A stretch of DNA of 64,000 nucleotides from Aliamphritea ceti (GCF_024347215.1 NZ_AP025282.1:3224001-3288000); one strand, 5' to 3'; numbered from the stretch's first letter, positions 8,022-16,887 are shown. Numbers and translations: made by a program. The notes: generated from the letters alone by a model not told the origin.

Positions 8022-8384
8022 TTACTTCACATAATTTTGCTCAAGATACTGAATAATCTCGCCAGATTCATACATCCAACGCACACCATCCTGCTCTTCA
8101 ATACGCAAACAAGGCACTTTTAATTTACCGCCATCTTTTTCGAGCTCAGCTTTAAAGTCCTGGTTACGTTTAGCATCACGCACTTCAACATTCAGATTGA
8201 AGCGGCGCATCGCCCGGCGCACCTTCACGCAAAATGGGCAAGCTTCATACTGATATAAAGATAAATTGGCAGTCTGCTTATCCAGCTGAGCTTGTTGCTC
8301 AGGGCTGCGCTGCATTTTTGTCGGCGGAGTAAGCGCATTCAACAGCAGAATAATACGACCAAGAATCCAGCGAATAATAAACAC
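8022..8384 (-). CDS. Membrane-anchored glutaredoxin-like protein
   Basis: About 120 residues: an N-terminal hydrophobic anchor (FIIRWILGRIILLLNAL), a short linker, then a glutaredoxin fold with the redox motif CPFC in YQYEACPFCVKVRRAMRRF. It also has the cis-Pro motif KVPCLRI and the ending WMYESGEIIQYLEQNY. A GTG start at 8384 is preferred over the ATG 17 codons upstream because GAGGAAG sits eight bases before it and relatives begin at this point. It probably faces the cytoplasm as a thiol-disulfide reductase; the partner is unknown. Unlike GrxA at 10152 it is membrane-tethered. Confidence 0.85.
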   Translation of the reverse strand: MFIIRWILGRIILLLNALTPPTKMQRSPEQQAQLDKQTANLSLYQYEACPFCVKVRRAMRRFNLNVEVRDAKRNQDFKAELEKDGGKLKVPCLRIEEQDGVRWMYESGEIIQYLEQNYVK

Positions 8385-8727
8385 TACTATCTTCCTCAAA
8401 GAACAAAAACGGTGCGCGATTCTAGCACAGATCAATCACCGGTGACGATGCCAAATATAGAGCACTGTGACAGGGCCAAATACGTGCACGATCAAGCTGA
8501 AATAAAACTGAAAATAATAAACAAATGTTCGAACTTTTCTCAGACAGGGCAGTCACAGGCTAAGCTGTACAGGGATGGAACATGATTTCTAGCTAATTTA
8601 TCCGGGCTTCTGCGCCCCGCTTTACCAGTGGTAACCCCTCTGAATTGCCAGCAGATGCCTGATCAAACAAAGACAAACTTGCAGCCCTGATACGCAGCAA
8701 GAGAAAATTTTGAGTTACGGTGCCACC

Positions 8728-9297
8728 ATGCGTTTATTAATTGCTTCCTGCTTGACCTTCATTTCCCTTTTCAGCCTCAATACCCAGGCAGCGTACATAA
8801 GTGATGATGTCTTCACTTATTACCACGGTGGCCCCAGTGACCAGTTCAGGATTACCGGCCGTATTCGCAGCGGCACCAGTATTACAATACTTAGCCGAAA
8901 CAAAGATAGCGGATACGTACGGATCAAAACCGCTTCCGGCCGTACCGGCTGGCTACCAGGTGCAAACGTAAGCGAAGGTACCAGCATGTCTGTACGCTTC
9001 CCGCAACTGGAAGAAAAGCTGGGGAAAAGCAATGCTATGATTACTCAGCAAAATGGCGCTATTCAGTCACTCAAACAACAAACCGTTGGCTTGCAACAGC
9101 AAAACAAAGAATACGCCGACACTATTGCTAAGCTGGAACTGGAAATATCCAGCCTGAACCGCTCAATCAACAGCATGGATGACTCTAATCTGATGCGCTG
9201 GTTTACTTACGGCGGGCTAGTTGCTTTTGGTGGCCTGATTCTGGGTCTGATTATTCCAATGTTCCCACGCCGCAAAAAACGCCCAGACGTCTGGTAA
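8728..9297 (+). CDS. SH3-domain envelope protein, YgiM/TIGR04211 type
   Basis: A 189-residue secreted or membrane protein. A signal peptide (MRLLIASCLTFISLFSLNTQA) is followed by a bacterial SH3 domain (about 25-90, ending SGRTGWLPGANV). Next come a coiled coil rich in Gln and Leu (about 95-155), a single membrane segment (YGGLVAFGGLILGLIIPMF) and a short basic tail RRKKRPDVW. This order matches the SH3-and-anchor proteins of gammaproteobacteria. The ATG at 8728 is chosen because the signal peptide begins there; an in-frame TTG at 8710 would add six residues. It probably binds cell-wall material; the exact role is unknown. Confidence 0.85.
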   Translation: MRLLIASCLTFISLFSLNTQAAYISDDVFTYYHGGPSDQFRITGRIRSGTSITILSRNKDSGYVRIKTASGRTGWLPGANVSEGTSMSVRFPQLEEKLGKSNAMITQQNGAIQSLKQQTVGLQQQNKEYADTIAKLELEISSLNRSINSMDDSNLMRWFTYGGLVAFGGLILGLIIPMFPRRKKRPDVW

Positions 9298-9334
9298 GCG
9301 CTACATCAGAATTTCTTTAAAAGACAGACAAAAA

Positions 9335-9357
9335 AAACCGCCGTTATTCGGCGGTTT
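9335..9357 (-). terminator. Terminator hairpin, probably bidirectional
   Basis: AAACCGCCG, a five-base loop and CGGCGGTTT. On the minus strand a run of eight U follows the stem; on the plus strand a weaker U-rich tract follows. The stop codon of the cNMP-binding gene (9344-9346) lies in the loop. It separates the two convergent genes. Confidence 0.85.
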
Positions 9358-9829
9358 CTGTTTTTAGCTGGTCGATACACCCGGCTAACTGGCAATCGCC
9401 GTCTCGCAAGCGTCTGCTTAAGTCCCGGGCCATATTCATAAAAATCAGCGTGTATTGTTCAGCATCGTGCTGATACAAGGCAAATAACTGGTCCGCTTTG
9501 ATTTCAATTGCATGGCAATGATCATCAGCCAGTACTACACCACTGCGCGGATAAACACCGAGCAGCGCCATCGAACCGAAACACTCAGTTGCCTGAAAAC
9601 TGCGAATTTTATGTAATCTATTGTTATCACTGCCGTGCTTATACAAAGAGGCATGGCCAGACACAACTACAAAAGCAGAATCACCACGTTCACCTTCAGT
9701 GAAAAAAGCTTCACCTGCTGCGTGTTCCACACAACTGCAACCAGAAACTAACAACTTAATACTGTCTTCCCGCAAGCCACCAAATACCGGCATGTCCTGC
9801 AACTGCTCAATAGGAATATCTATTGCCAC
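9344..9829 (-). CDS. Cyclic nucleotide-binding domain protein
   Basis: A 161-residue protein that is essentially one cNMP-binding (CAP-type) domain: PVFGGLREDSIKLLVSGCS, then GEAFFTEGERGDSAFVVVSG and the phosphate-cassette region CFGSMALLGVYPRSGVVLA. There is no C-terminal helix-turn-helix, so it is not a CRP/FNR transcription factor. It resembles the stand-alone Crp-like sensory proteins of Pseudomonas relatives. The start is GTG at 9829 with a weak ribosome-binding site. The stop lies inside the terminator loop. Ligand and partner are unknown. Confidence 0.85.
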   Translation of the reverse strand: MAIDIPIEQLQDMPVFGGLREDSIKLLVSGCSCVEHAAGEAFFTEGERGDSAFVVVSGHASLYKHGSDNNRLHKIRSFQATECFGSMALLGVYPRSGVVLADDHCHAIEIKADQLFALYQHDAEQYTLIFMNMARDLSRRLRDGDCQLAGCIDQLKTETAE

Positions 9830-10151
9830 GCGACTACTCTACTTTTCCCGAGACGACATATTGTTATGTCAAACTCATGACATTCTAAACCAAGCAGCGC
9901 CACTAGAAAACTGATGCTTTTACCAGCTGTAAAATCAAATACTTAGCAACCGCTCACCCTATTAATGCTCCCCATACTCAAACTGGTTGCTATACTGAGG
10001 CTAACAACTCAGCTTCTGAATCCGTTTATGGCATAATTGACGCGTTATAGAGCTAATAACCAATAGCTATGTTTGATATAAACATTCACTATTGGCGTAC
10101 GGGTTAATAAATTGTTTCAATGTCACCCGTTCTTATGAGGAGATTATTTAG
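9830..10151. other. Intergenic region upstream of grxA
   Basis: 322 bases between the divergent cNMP-binding gene and grxA. It presumably holds both promoters. I see an imperfect hairpin (CTGAG...CTCAG near 9995-10012) and AT-rich stretches, but no convincing -35/-10 pair and no small gene. Confidence 0.5.
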
Positions 10152-10421
10152 ATGCAACGTGTGACTATTTTCGGTCGTGAAGGATGTGGATTCTGCGTCC
10201 GTGCCAAGCAACTTTGTGAAATCAAAGATTTCGATTTTCGCTACATTGATATCCACAAAGAAGGTATCAGCAAAGAAGATCTTGAAAAAACTATCGGTAA
10301 ACCAGTCACTACTGTTCCTCAGATCTTCCACGGAAAGGAACACATCGGAGGCTTTACCGAATTTTCTGCATTAGTCGCTGAACTTGAAGAAGGGAATGAG
10401 CTCGAAGGATTCGAGCTGTAA
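10152..10421 (+). CDS. grxA: Glutaredoxin 1 (GrxA type)
   Basis: Cytoplasmic dithiol glutaredoxin, 89 residues. It reduces disulfides such as those of ribonucleotide reductase using glutathione. It begins QRVTIFGREGCGFCVRAKQL, so the active site is CGFC instead of the common CPYC. The GrxA-type KPVTTVPQIF (cis-Pro) and HIGGFTEF glutathione-binding motifs follow. AGGAG lies nine bases before the ATG. A 53-codon gene for a small membrane protein follows on the same strand and ends in a terminator, so the two are probably one transcript. Confidence 0.94.
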   Translation: MQRVTIFGREGCGFCVRAKQLCEIKDFDFRYIDIHKEGISKEDLEKTIGKPVTTVPQIFHGKEHIGGFTEFSALVAELEEGNELEGFEL

Positions 10422-10455
10422 ACTGACTAAGCAATAACCGCAATTAACAGCGAGC

Positions 10456-10617
10456 ATGCCAATGATTACATTATTGTTTTTAGCCGTTCTAGCTTGCCTG
10501 TTCGTGATTGGCTATAGCCTAAAAGATCAGCTTAAAGGTCATAACAATCAGCCGCAGGTGATGCGTATTCCTGTCGAAGAGCAACGTCAGCAGCCTCAGC
10601 GCCGCCGTCGTCGTTAG
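10456..10617 (+). CDS. Small membrane protein with Arg-rich C-terminus
   Basis: A 53-residue open frame between grxA and a strong terminator. An N-terminal hydrophobic helix (MITLLFLAVLACLFVIGYSL) is followed by a hydrophilic part ending in five consecutive Arg. Translation could also start at the third codon (ATG). The position, 34 bases after grxA and just before the terminator, and the clean transmembrane profile support a real gene. I do not recognise a named family. The basic tail would lie in the cytoplasm by the positive-inside rule. Confidence 0.65.
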   Translation: MPMITLLFLAVLACLFVIGYSLKDQLKGHNNQPQVMRIPVEEQRQQPQRRRRR

Positions 10618-10636
10618 AAGAGAAGCCTCTTAAAAG

Positions 10637-10672
10637 AAAAGCGCTCAATCATTAAGATTCAGCGCTTTTTTT
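10637..10672 (+). terminator. Rho-independent terminator after grxA unit
   Basis: AAAAGCGCT pairs with AGCGCTTTTTTT around a 15-base loop; the U-run follows directly. Confidence 0.85.
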
Positions 10673-10732
10673 ATGTCTGCCAGCTTTTCAGTTAAAACCT
10701 CCACAGCTTTAGTAAAACGAAGCTATAAATTC

Positions 10733-11182
10733 TTAACTTGCCCGGTTTAGCGCCAAAGCTCCGTTCAGAATAACCTCAACTTTATGCTTTACTTCATACA
10801 GTTCAGTTTCTGAATAAGGCCTGGCAGGCACTGCACCCCATACCGGCGCGGGCCAGGCTGCATCGCTCTCGTAACGTACCACATGATGCACATGCAGCTG
10901 CGCGACCATGTTACCAATAGCGGCAACATTCATTTTTCTGGCAGCAAAGATGTCATGCAGATTCTCAGCCAAAAATGACGACTCATGAATCAGCTGCTGC
11001 TGCTCTTCTTCAGGTAAATGGTAAATCTCTGTCGCGCCTGCACGCCGTGGTACCAAAATGCACCATGGATAATTTGCATCATTCATTAATAACAACCGGC
11101 ACAGCGGAAAGTCGCCAATATGAATACAATCGGCGGCTAAACGGGGATCCAGTTCAAACTCCAGCTCAAGCTCGTCCATCAT
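10733..11182 (-). CDS. HIT-domain protein
   Basis: A 149-residue histidine-triad protein with the nucleotide-binding motif QLHVHHVVRYESDAAWPAPV (H-x-H-x-H-like) near residues 95-115 and the N-terminal strand pattern IHIGDFPLCRLLLMNDANYP. This is the HIT subgroup of diadenosine-tetraphosphate hydrolase-like proteins common in gammaproteobacteria. Two consecutive ATG codons follow GGAG; the second (11179) has the better spacing. It is divergent from the FemAB/GNAT gene at 11379. The physiological substrate is unknown. Confidence 0.9.
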   Translation of the reverse strand: MMDELELEFELDPRLAADCIHIGDFPLCRLLLMNDANYPWCILVPRRAGATEIYHLPEEEQQQLIHESSFLAENLHDIFAARKMNVAAIGNMVAQLHVHHVVRYESDAAWPAPVWGAVPARPYSETELYEVKHKVEVILNGALALNRAS

Positions 11183-11378
11183 ATATCTCCTTTGTGAAGC
11201 AATACCTTAACTCTAGCAGTTCAATAGCTATCCCGACAGAACTTGTTGACTATAAAGCAGTTTTTAACACCATCGCGGGATCAGCCCAAACCAGTAACAG
11301 CAGCGTAAGACTGGTTTATAACAGCCGTCTGACATACAGTAGGCGAACTATCCCGCCAGTTACCTTATATTCTGATCT

Positions 11379-12539
11379 ATGACCACATTTAGCTTTCATA
11401 ACTCAATTGCCGATATTGGTCAGGAGACCTGGGATACCTTGGTGCACAGACCCGGCGACGGACTTGATTATCCGTTTATACGCTATGGCTTTTTACATGC
11501 TCTGGAGAACAGCGGAAGCGTTTGTGCAAAAACCGGCTGGCAGGCATTTCATCTGGTAATCAATGATCCTGAACCTGTTGGCGTTATGCCACTGTATATC
11601 AAGCAGCATTCATACGGTGAATACGTATTCGACTGGGCCTGGGCCGATGCCTATCAGCGTTACGGGCTGGAATATTATCCAAAACTGCTTAATGCCATTC
11701 CTTTTACACCCAGCACCGGCCCCCGTCTTTGTCTGTCTGCGAACCTAAGTGCAGCACAGCAGGCCGAGCTACATCAGGCAATAGCACAGGCACTGACGCA
11801 GGTTTGCCAGCAACATAAACTGTCTGGCTGGCACAGCTTATTCCTAGAATCTGAAGTCATTCCTCTCTTGCAGGGTAAAGGCATTAAGCGCAGATTAGGC
11901 AGCCAGTACCACTGGTTTAATCAGAACTATACTGACTTCGATGATTTCTTAAGTTATTTCAGCTCCAGAAAGCGCAAGAACGTTCGCAAAGAGCGGCAAA
12001 AGATTGAGCAACAGACAATCGAACATCGCTTTTTGAATGGCAGTCAGATCAGCAACAGCGAGCTGGAAAGCTTTTATAACTTTTATCAGGTGACTTATCT
12101 CAAGCGGGGACGCTCCGGATATCTGAATCTCGATTTTTTCCGCCAGCTCTGCGAGCAAATACCAGACAACCTTTTGTTCTGCATTGCCAGTAAAGATAAT
12201 GACGACGTTGCGGCAGCACTCTATCTGCGGGATTCAACAACCCTCTACGGGCGCTATTGGGGCTGTCTTGACGAATTTGACAGCTTGCATTTCGAAACCT
12301 GTTATTACCAGGGAATCGATTATTGCATTCAACACGGTTTAAAACGCTTTGATCCTGGTGCACAGGGCGAACATAAAATTCAGCGCGGCTTTAAACCTAT
12401 CGAAACCTGGTCTGTTCACTGGCTCGCTGAGGCCGGATTTGATCAGGCTATCAGCCAGTTTCTGAATGAAGAAGAACAAATGATGCGCGAACATATGTCT
12501 GTTCTTGAAGCTCAGTTACCTTTTAAAGCCGACAGTTAA
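11379..12539 (+). CDS. FemAB/GNAT-like acyltransferase family protein (COG3146)
   Basis: A 386-residue cytoplasmic protein of the 'predicted N-acyltransferase' family related to FemAB peptidoglycan enzymes. Recognised by WDTLVHRPGDGLDYPFIRYG at the N-terminus, FSSRKRKNVRKERQKI in the middle, and the GNAT-like C-terminal half ending RYWGCLDEFDSLHFETCYY and GAQGEHKIQRGFKP. The length matches the family. No reaction has been proven for these proteins as far as I know. The ATG at 11379 has a weak ribosome-binding site. Confidence 0.85.
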   Translation: MTTFSFHNSIADIGQETWDTLVHRPGDGLDYPFIRYGFLHALENSGSVCAKTGWQAFHLVINDPEPVGVMPLYIKQHSYGEYVFDWAWADAYQRYGLEYYPKLLNAIPFTPSTGPRLCLSANLSAAQQAELHQAIAQALTQVCQQHKLSGWHSLFLESEVIPLLQGKGIKRRLGSQYHWFNQNYTDFDDFLSYFSSRKRKNVRKERQKIEQQTIEHRFLNGSQISNSELESFYNFYQVTYLKRGRSGYLNLDFFRQLCEQIPDNLLFCIASKDNDDVAAALYLRDSTTLYGRYWGCLDEFDSLHFETCYYQGIDYCIQHGLKRFDPGAQGEHKIQRGFKPIETWSVHWLAEAGFDQAISQFLNEEEQMMREHMSVLEAQLPFKADS

Positions 12540-12753
12540 ACCAAACAAAATGCCACGTGCCGAAGCTTTATTCGGCAACCATTACCCAAACTGGGCAATA
12601 CATATTCAGGCTGCAGGCCAGTAACTATGAGGGTTGTTGAATATTAAGTGTTTTTTTCCGGTTTTGGACACAAAAGTTTTCCAGTACTTTGCCGATTAAA
12701 TCGATTATAGTTTTGCAGTCGGGCAAAACCAGGATCTTCTAGTTAGGCAAGAT

Positions 12754-13881
12754 ATGACATCAACAGAAAAAGACAATCAGGAACTACGCCGCGTCATCCG
12801 TCTTATGTCGAGTAAGATGGAACGTAATGAGGCGATCCTGAAATCATTTTTTGAGATGGAAATACGCCTGCTCAGCTGCAGCACTCTGGCAGAATTACTG
12901 GACCTGCTATTAGTAGAGTTTAAAGAATATTTCCGCCTGACATCCGTCAATCTTATCTTATTAGACCCCGAAGGTGCCGCCCGTGACCTGCTGGACGAAT
13001 ATGTCCCGCCTAAACCCGGACATACACTGCGCTTCGTTAAAAATCAGCGGTTATTGAAATCTATTTTCCCAACCCCTGAGCTGAAAGCTGGTGAATTAAC
13101 TGATGCAGTTAAAAAGTTGGCCTTTCCAGGCAGTCCTTTTATTCTCAGTAGCGCCCTCCTACCCCTGATACGTCATGACTGCCTGATCGGCAGCCTGCAT
13201 CTGGGAAGCAAAGACCCCGGCCGTTACAGTGACAGCTTTGATTACGACTACATTAATCATCTCGCATCTGTGATTGCGGTATGTATTGAGAACTGCATAA
13301 ACCAGCAGAACCTCAAGCGCATGAGCATCATAGATATGCTCACTAAAGTACATAACCGCCGCGCCTTTGATCAGGAAATTATTCGCGAATTATCACGGGC
13401 GAACCGTCATCAGAGCACGCTCAGCTGCCTGTTTGTCGACCTTGATCACTTTAAGCTGGTCAATGATACATACGGCCATCAGGTAGGCGACCGGGTACTG
13501 CGAAGTGTTGGTCAGGTACTTAAGAAGTCACTGCGTAAGACTGACTTTATTGCCCGTTATGGCGGCGAAGAGTTTGCGATTTTGCTGCCTAAATGTGATG
13601 CCGTACAGGCACAGCAAATCGGCGATACAATACGCAATAAAATCCTTAAAATGATTATGCATAATGATCTTGGGGAACCGTTTCGAATCAGCTGTTCTAT
13701 CGGTATCTCCAGCTGCGAAGTCTCCCGCTACGATCATGCGTCACTGGAAGATCTTTCTACCCGGTTACTGAAAGCAGCTGACGACGGTGTCTACACAGCC
13801 AAACATAATGGCCGCAACCAGTGTGCTTATGAGCACTTCGATTTAGAACCCCGCAGCGGTATCAAACTGGTTTCAGGTTAA
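12754..13881 (+). CDS. Diguanylate cyclase with N-terminal GAF-like (DUF484) domain
   Basis: Makes cyclic di-GMP from two GTP. The 375-residue soluble protein has a short coiled coil (about 5-30), a GAF/DUF484-like sensor region (about 30-185) and a GGDEF domain (about 190-360). The active-site motif is GGEEF at 270-274, preceded by the inhibitory-site RxxD (RKTD, 261-264). The metal-binding DLDHFKLVNDTYGH is intact. It is therefore predicted active and subject to product inhibition. There is no membrane segment. It stands alone, ending at a weak convergent terminator. Confidence 0.93.
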   Translation: MTSTEKDNQELRRVIRLMSSKMERNEAILKSFFEMEIRLLSCSTLAELLDLLLVEFKEYFRLTSVNLILLDPEGAARDLLDEYVPPKPGHTLRFVKNQRLLKSIFPTPELKAGELTDAVKKLAFPGSPFILSSALLPLIRHDCLIGSLHLGSKDPGRYSDSFDYDYINHLASVIAVCIENCINQQNLKRMSIIDMLTKVHNRRAFDQEIIRELSRANRHQSTLSCLFVDLDHFKLVNDTYGHQVGDRVLRSVGQVLKKSLRKTDFIARYGGEEFAILLPKCDAVQAQQIGDTIRNKILKMIMHNDLGEPFRISCSIGISSCEVSRYDHASLEDLSTRLLKAADDGVYTAKHNGRNQCAYEHFDLEPRSGIKLVSG

Positions 13882-13885
13882 TAAA

Positions 13886-13926
13886 AAACCGCTGACAGAT
13901 TCACTCCATCAACGGTTGATTTTTTT
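13886..13926. terminator. Convergent terminator region
   Basis: AACCGCTGA (13887-13895) pairs imperfectly with TCAACGGTT (13909-13917), followed on the plus strand by GATTTTTTT. It lies between convergent genes and could serve both. The stem is modest. Confidence 0.5.
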
Positions 13927-13942
13927 CTACTTTATGCGGATC

Positions 13943-15604
13943 TCAGATTTCAATCGCCTGCGGCAACACAAACCAGCGCAATGCTTCTGCGTCAGCCGGT
14001 AAACTCAGCTCAAAACGCTGGCCTTGCTGCTCCTGTAGCAAAACGTCTTCTGCCTGCTGCAACAAACCTGCATAATCAATATCTGTTGCTGTTGGCCGAG
14101 GCCGCTCCGTCTGATCCTGATCCATAAAATCCAAATCCTGCAAATTCACCGCAGGTCGCAAACCTTGCCCCTGATACTTCCAAACGCCTGAAGCGGTATC
14201 GTACTGGTAGAACGGCAGTAGACGCCAGCCATGCTCAGCAACCAGGTCTATAGCCTGTAACAAATACTGAAAACAGGCTTCGTCAATAAAGTAATTAAAG
14301 TTCAGACGACTCCAGCCTGGACGCATCACCATCTGTGCAGCCTTAATCTGAGCTTCTACAGCCTTGCTATACTGCATATCCATATCGAGTAGCGCATGAC
14401 CATAGGGACCAGCACAGGAGCATCCACCGCGCGCCTGAATGCCAAACAGATCATTCAGCAAGGCAACAACAAATCCGTAATGAAGATCTTCCTGCTGATA
14501 CTTAATTCGCAGAGAAACTATAGATAAACGTGGGGCATCAGGATTACCCAACACTTCGATTTTATCGTTATTGCCCCAATGCTGCAGTGCACGGCGAACA
14601 AAGTCGGTTTCCAGTTTTTCTATTCTCTCTACTCCAACCTGCTGCTGTAACCTAAACACCAGACCGGCACGAATAGACTCAATAATCGCCGGCGTTCCAC
14701 CTTCTTCTCTGCGTTCACCGTGCTCTGTGTAACTGTGATCTTCAGGGGTTACATAAATTACCGTACCACCGCCCGGCACGGCCGGTACCCGATTCGTCAG
14801 CAGCGCTTTATTGACGACCAGAATTCCAGGAGTACCCGGACCACCAATGAACTTATGCGGCGAAATAAACACAGCATCCAGCGCGCTGTCTGGCTTACCA
14901 CCTGAAAGCATATCAATACCTACATAGGGTGCGCCGGCTGCATAATCCCAAAATGCAAAAGCTCCAAAACGCTTTAGCAAATGACTGATACCAACCACGT
15001 TGCTCTTCAACCCGGTAACATTAGAAGCCGCAGAGAAACTGCCAATCTTCAGCGGTCTGTTCTGATATTCAACCAGCTTTTCTTCCAGAACCTGTATATC
15101 CAGCAGTCCTGTCTCGCTCAGTGGAATCACCACGACATCGGCAATACTTTCCCGCCATGGCAACTCATTGGAGTGATGCTCATAAGCACCAATGAATACT
15201 ACCGGACGCTGGTCCTGTGGAATCATATCGGTAAATTTATAACGATCATTCAAATCAGCCGGCAAACGTAAATTAAGTATATCCACCAGTTTATGGATAG
15301 CAGCCGTTGCCCCTGAACCGCAAAAGATCACTTCATAAGTGTCGTCAGCATTCACAGCCTGACGAATTTCTGTCCGTGCCTGCTCACGAAGCTGACCTGT
15401 CTGTGCGCCGGTATAGGAAGACTCAGTATGCGTATTGGCATAAAACGGCAACACCTGCTGCTGAATATACTCTTCAATAAAGTTCAGGCTTCGGCCTGAA
15501 GCTGTGTAATCGGCATACACCAGTGGCTTATCGCCAAAAGGGGTTGTGATGGTTTGATCCGAGCCAATTACTGCATCCCGTATCCGTTGAATAAGCGCTG
15601 TCAT
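13943..15604 (-). CDS. Class V aminotransferase / cysteine desulfurase-like PLP enzyme
   Basis: A 553-residue pyridoxal-phosphate enzyme of the aminotransferase class V fold. Seen: ADYTASGRSLNFIEEYIQ, the PLP-ring loop GSGATAAIHKLVDIL, EHHSNELPW, the cofactor Asp in FWDYAAGAPYVG, the Schiff-base Lys in FISPHKFIGGPGTPG, and RGGCSCAGPYGH. The last resembles the catalytic Cys loop of cysteine desulfurases. It is longer than IscS or SufS and lacks their scaffold partners. It is divergent from an Lrp/AsnC regulator, which suggests amino-acid-responsive control. Substrate unknown; a desulfurase or lyase activity is plausible. Confidence 0.85.
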   Translation of the reverse strand: MTALIQRIRDAVIGSDQTITTPFGDKPLVYADYTASGRSLNFIEEYIQQQVLPFYANTHTESSYTGAQTGQLREQARTEIRQAVNADDTYEVIFCGSGATAAIHKLVDILNLRLPADLNDRYKFTDMIPQDQRPVVFIGAYEHHSNELPWRESIADVVVIPLSETGLLDIQVLEEKLVEYQNRPLKIGSFSAASNVTGLKSNVVGISHLLKRFGAFAFWDYAAGAPYVGIDMLSGGKPDSALDAVFISPHKFIGGPGTPGILVVNKALLTNRVPAVPGGGTVIYVTPEDHSYTEHGERREEGGTPAIIESIRAGLVFRLQQQVGVERIEKLETDFVRRALQHWGNNDKIEVLGNPDAPRLSIVSLRIKYQQEDLHYGFVVALLNDLFGIQARGGCSCAGPYGHALLDMDMQYSKAVEAQIKAAQMVMRPGWSRLNFNYFIDEACFQYLLQAIDLVAEHGWRLLPFYQYDTASGVWKYQGQGLRPAVNLQDLDFMDQDQTERPRPTATDIDYAGLLQQAEDVLLQEQQGQRFELSLPADAEALRWFVLPQAIEI

Positions 15605-15710
15605 ACTGCCACTCCGCGTGCTGCATTAAAGAATGCATAAAGTATATGCAGCATCCCGTAAAAAGAGTTTGCTTTTATTCGTACAAACACCGCACAAGAT
15701 AGAAATTTAT

Positions 15711-15734
15711 TTTATTTTTATATATAAAAATAAA
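15711..15734. promoter_or_regulatory. Perfect 24-bp AT palindrome in divergent promoter region
   Basis: A 12-base arm starting TTTATTTTTATA at 15711 is followed at once by its exact complement ending at 15734. It sits in the 200-base gap between the class V aminotransferase gene and the Lrp/AsnC gene. Lrp-family proteins bind AT-rich inverted repeats, so it is a candidate operator. Low complexity makes chance palindromes easier. Confidence 0.45.
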
Positions 15735-15804
15735 TTATTTTTCTTCACCACCACCCTAATATAAAATATATCGGCAATGCAAAATCATAACAGCAGAGAT
15801 CAGT

Positions 15805-16260
15805 ATGGACATTAAAGACCGCCAGATACTCAATATTCTCCAGCAAGACTGCAGCCTTTCATTGCAGGCCATTGCTGAAAAAGTAAATCTTTCCCCTACC
15901 CCCTGCTGGAAACGAATAAAACGCTTAGAAGAAACCGGTGTTATCAAATCACGGGTGGCATTGCTTGATGCTGATAAAGTAAATCTGGGAGTGTCAGTCT
16001 TTGTACATATTAAAACTCAACACCATGATAGCCAGTGGCTGGAAAACTTTGCGAATAAAGTCACAGAATTGAAAGAAGTCGTTGAGTGCTACCGGATGGC
16101 AGGCGAATGGGATTATTTACTAAGAGTGGTCGTTGCAGATATTCAGGCGTTTGATCAATTCTACAAAATTCTTGTGAACCGGGTAGAAGGTATCAGTAAT
16201 GTGACGTCGAGCTTTTCAATGGAAGAAATAAAAAACACCACCCGCCTGCCTTTACTCTGA
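15805..16260 (+). CDS. Lrp/AsnC-family transcriptional regulator
   Basis: A 151-residue Lrp/AsnC regulator. It begins MDIKDRQILNILQQDCSLSL, with the helix-turn-helix at AIAEKVNLSPTPCWKRIKRL and a RAM ligand-binding domain containing YRMAGEWDYLLRVVVADIQA. Length and order are standard. It is divergent from the class V aminotransferase and probably controls that gene in response to an amino acid; this is inferred from arrangement. The palindrome at 15711-15734 lies about 70 bases upstream. Confidence 0.93.
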   Translation: MDIKDRQILNILQQDCSLSLQAIAEKVNLSPTPCWKRIKRLEETGVIKSRVALLDADKVNLGVSVFVHIKTQHHDSQWLENFANKVTELKEVVECYRMAGEWDYLLRVVVADIQAFDQFYKILVNRVEGISNVTSSFSMEEIKNTTRLPLL

Positions 16261-16302
16261 CATAATTCAGCGCCAGTGTAAGCCAGCAGATTTATTAGCA
16301 AT

Positions 16303-16887
16303 TCAGAGTAACTCTGCCAGCGAATGAATACGCACATCGGTCAGTTCGGGCCATTCTATTGTCCCGACAGCAGACACATGCACGGTCTGAGCATCTATGG
16401 CTTTACCAGCCTCCAGATCAAACCGGAAATCTCCCACCATAATCAACTCATCACCAACAACCTTCCAGCGCTGACAGAGCTTTTGTAAGCCTTCAGGGTC
16501 AGGCTTAGGCCTGGCTTCGTCACGGCCCAGCACTTCTTCAGCATGGAAATATTCGCCGACACCAATCGCCTGTAGAGAACTAATAGCAAAATCTTTTTTA
16601 TTACGGGTAAGGATACCCAACTTACAACCAGCAGCGTGCAGCCTGACAATCAGGTCCTGCACACCTTCAGCCGGCTCTGCCTGACGGGCATAATATCCTT
16701 CAAGCTCGTCGAGCCGCTGCAACAGCACCTGTTTTTGCGGCTCAGGTGTTTGTTCGATCGTCTCCAGAATAGCTTCACCTTCCGGGATACCTAACTCACG
16801 ACGCATATGCGCAAAATCGTGAACCGGACGGGTTAAAGTCCCGTCCAGATCAAATACCCAGTGACGAAATTTATTCAGATCGAACAT
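16303..16887 (-). CDS. HAD-superfamily phosphatase
   Basis: A 194-residue HAD hydrolase of the phosphoglycolate-phosphatase-like group. It has the nucleophile motif VFDLDGTLT (first Asp attacks phosphate), motif II KLGILTRNKK, the Lys in ARPKPDPEGLQKL and the acidic motif IMVGDFRFDLEAG. The cap is a small helical domain near residues 25-75. It is the last gene of the long minus-strand run from nadK and is convergent with the Lrp gene. Substrate unknown. Confidence 0.9.
   Translation of the reverse strand: MFDLNKFRHWVFDLDGTLTRPVHDFAHMRRELGIPEGEAILETIEQTPEPQKQVLLQRLDELEGYYARQAEPAEGVQDLIVRLHAAGCKLGILTRNKKDFAISSLQAIGVGEYFHAEEVLGRDEARPKPDPEGLQKLCQRWKVVGDELIMVGDFRFDLEAGKAIDAQTVHVSAVGTIEWPELTDVRIHSLAELL

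Noticed and set aside
10975..11382. 135-codon plus-strand frame opposite the HIT gene
   Set aside because: The HIT protein on the minus strand has the catalytic motif; the opposite frame has none and runs into the promoter region.
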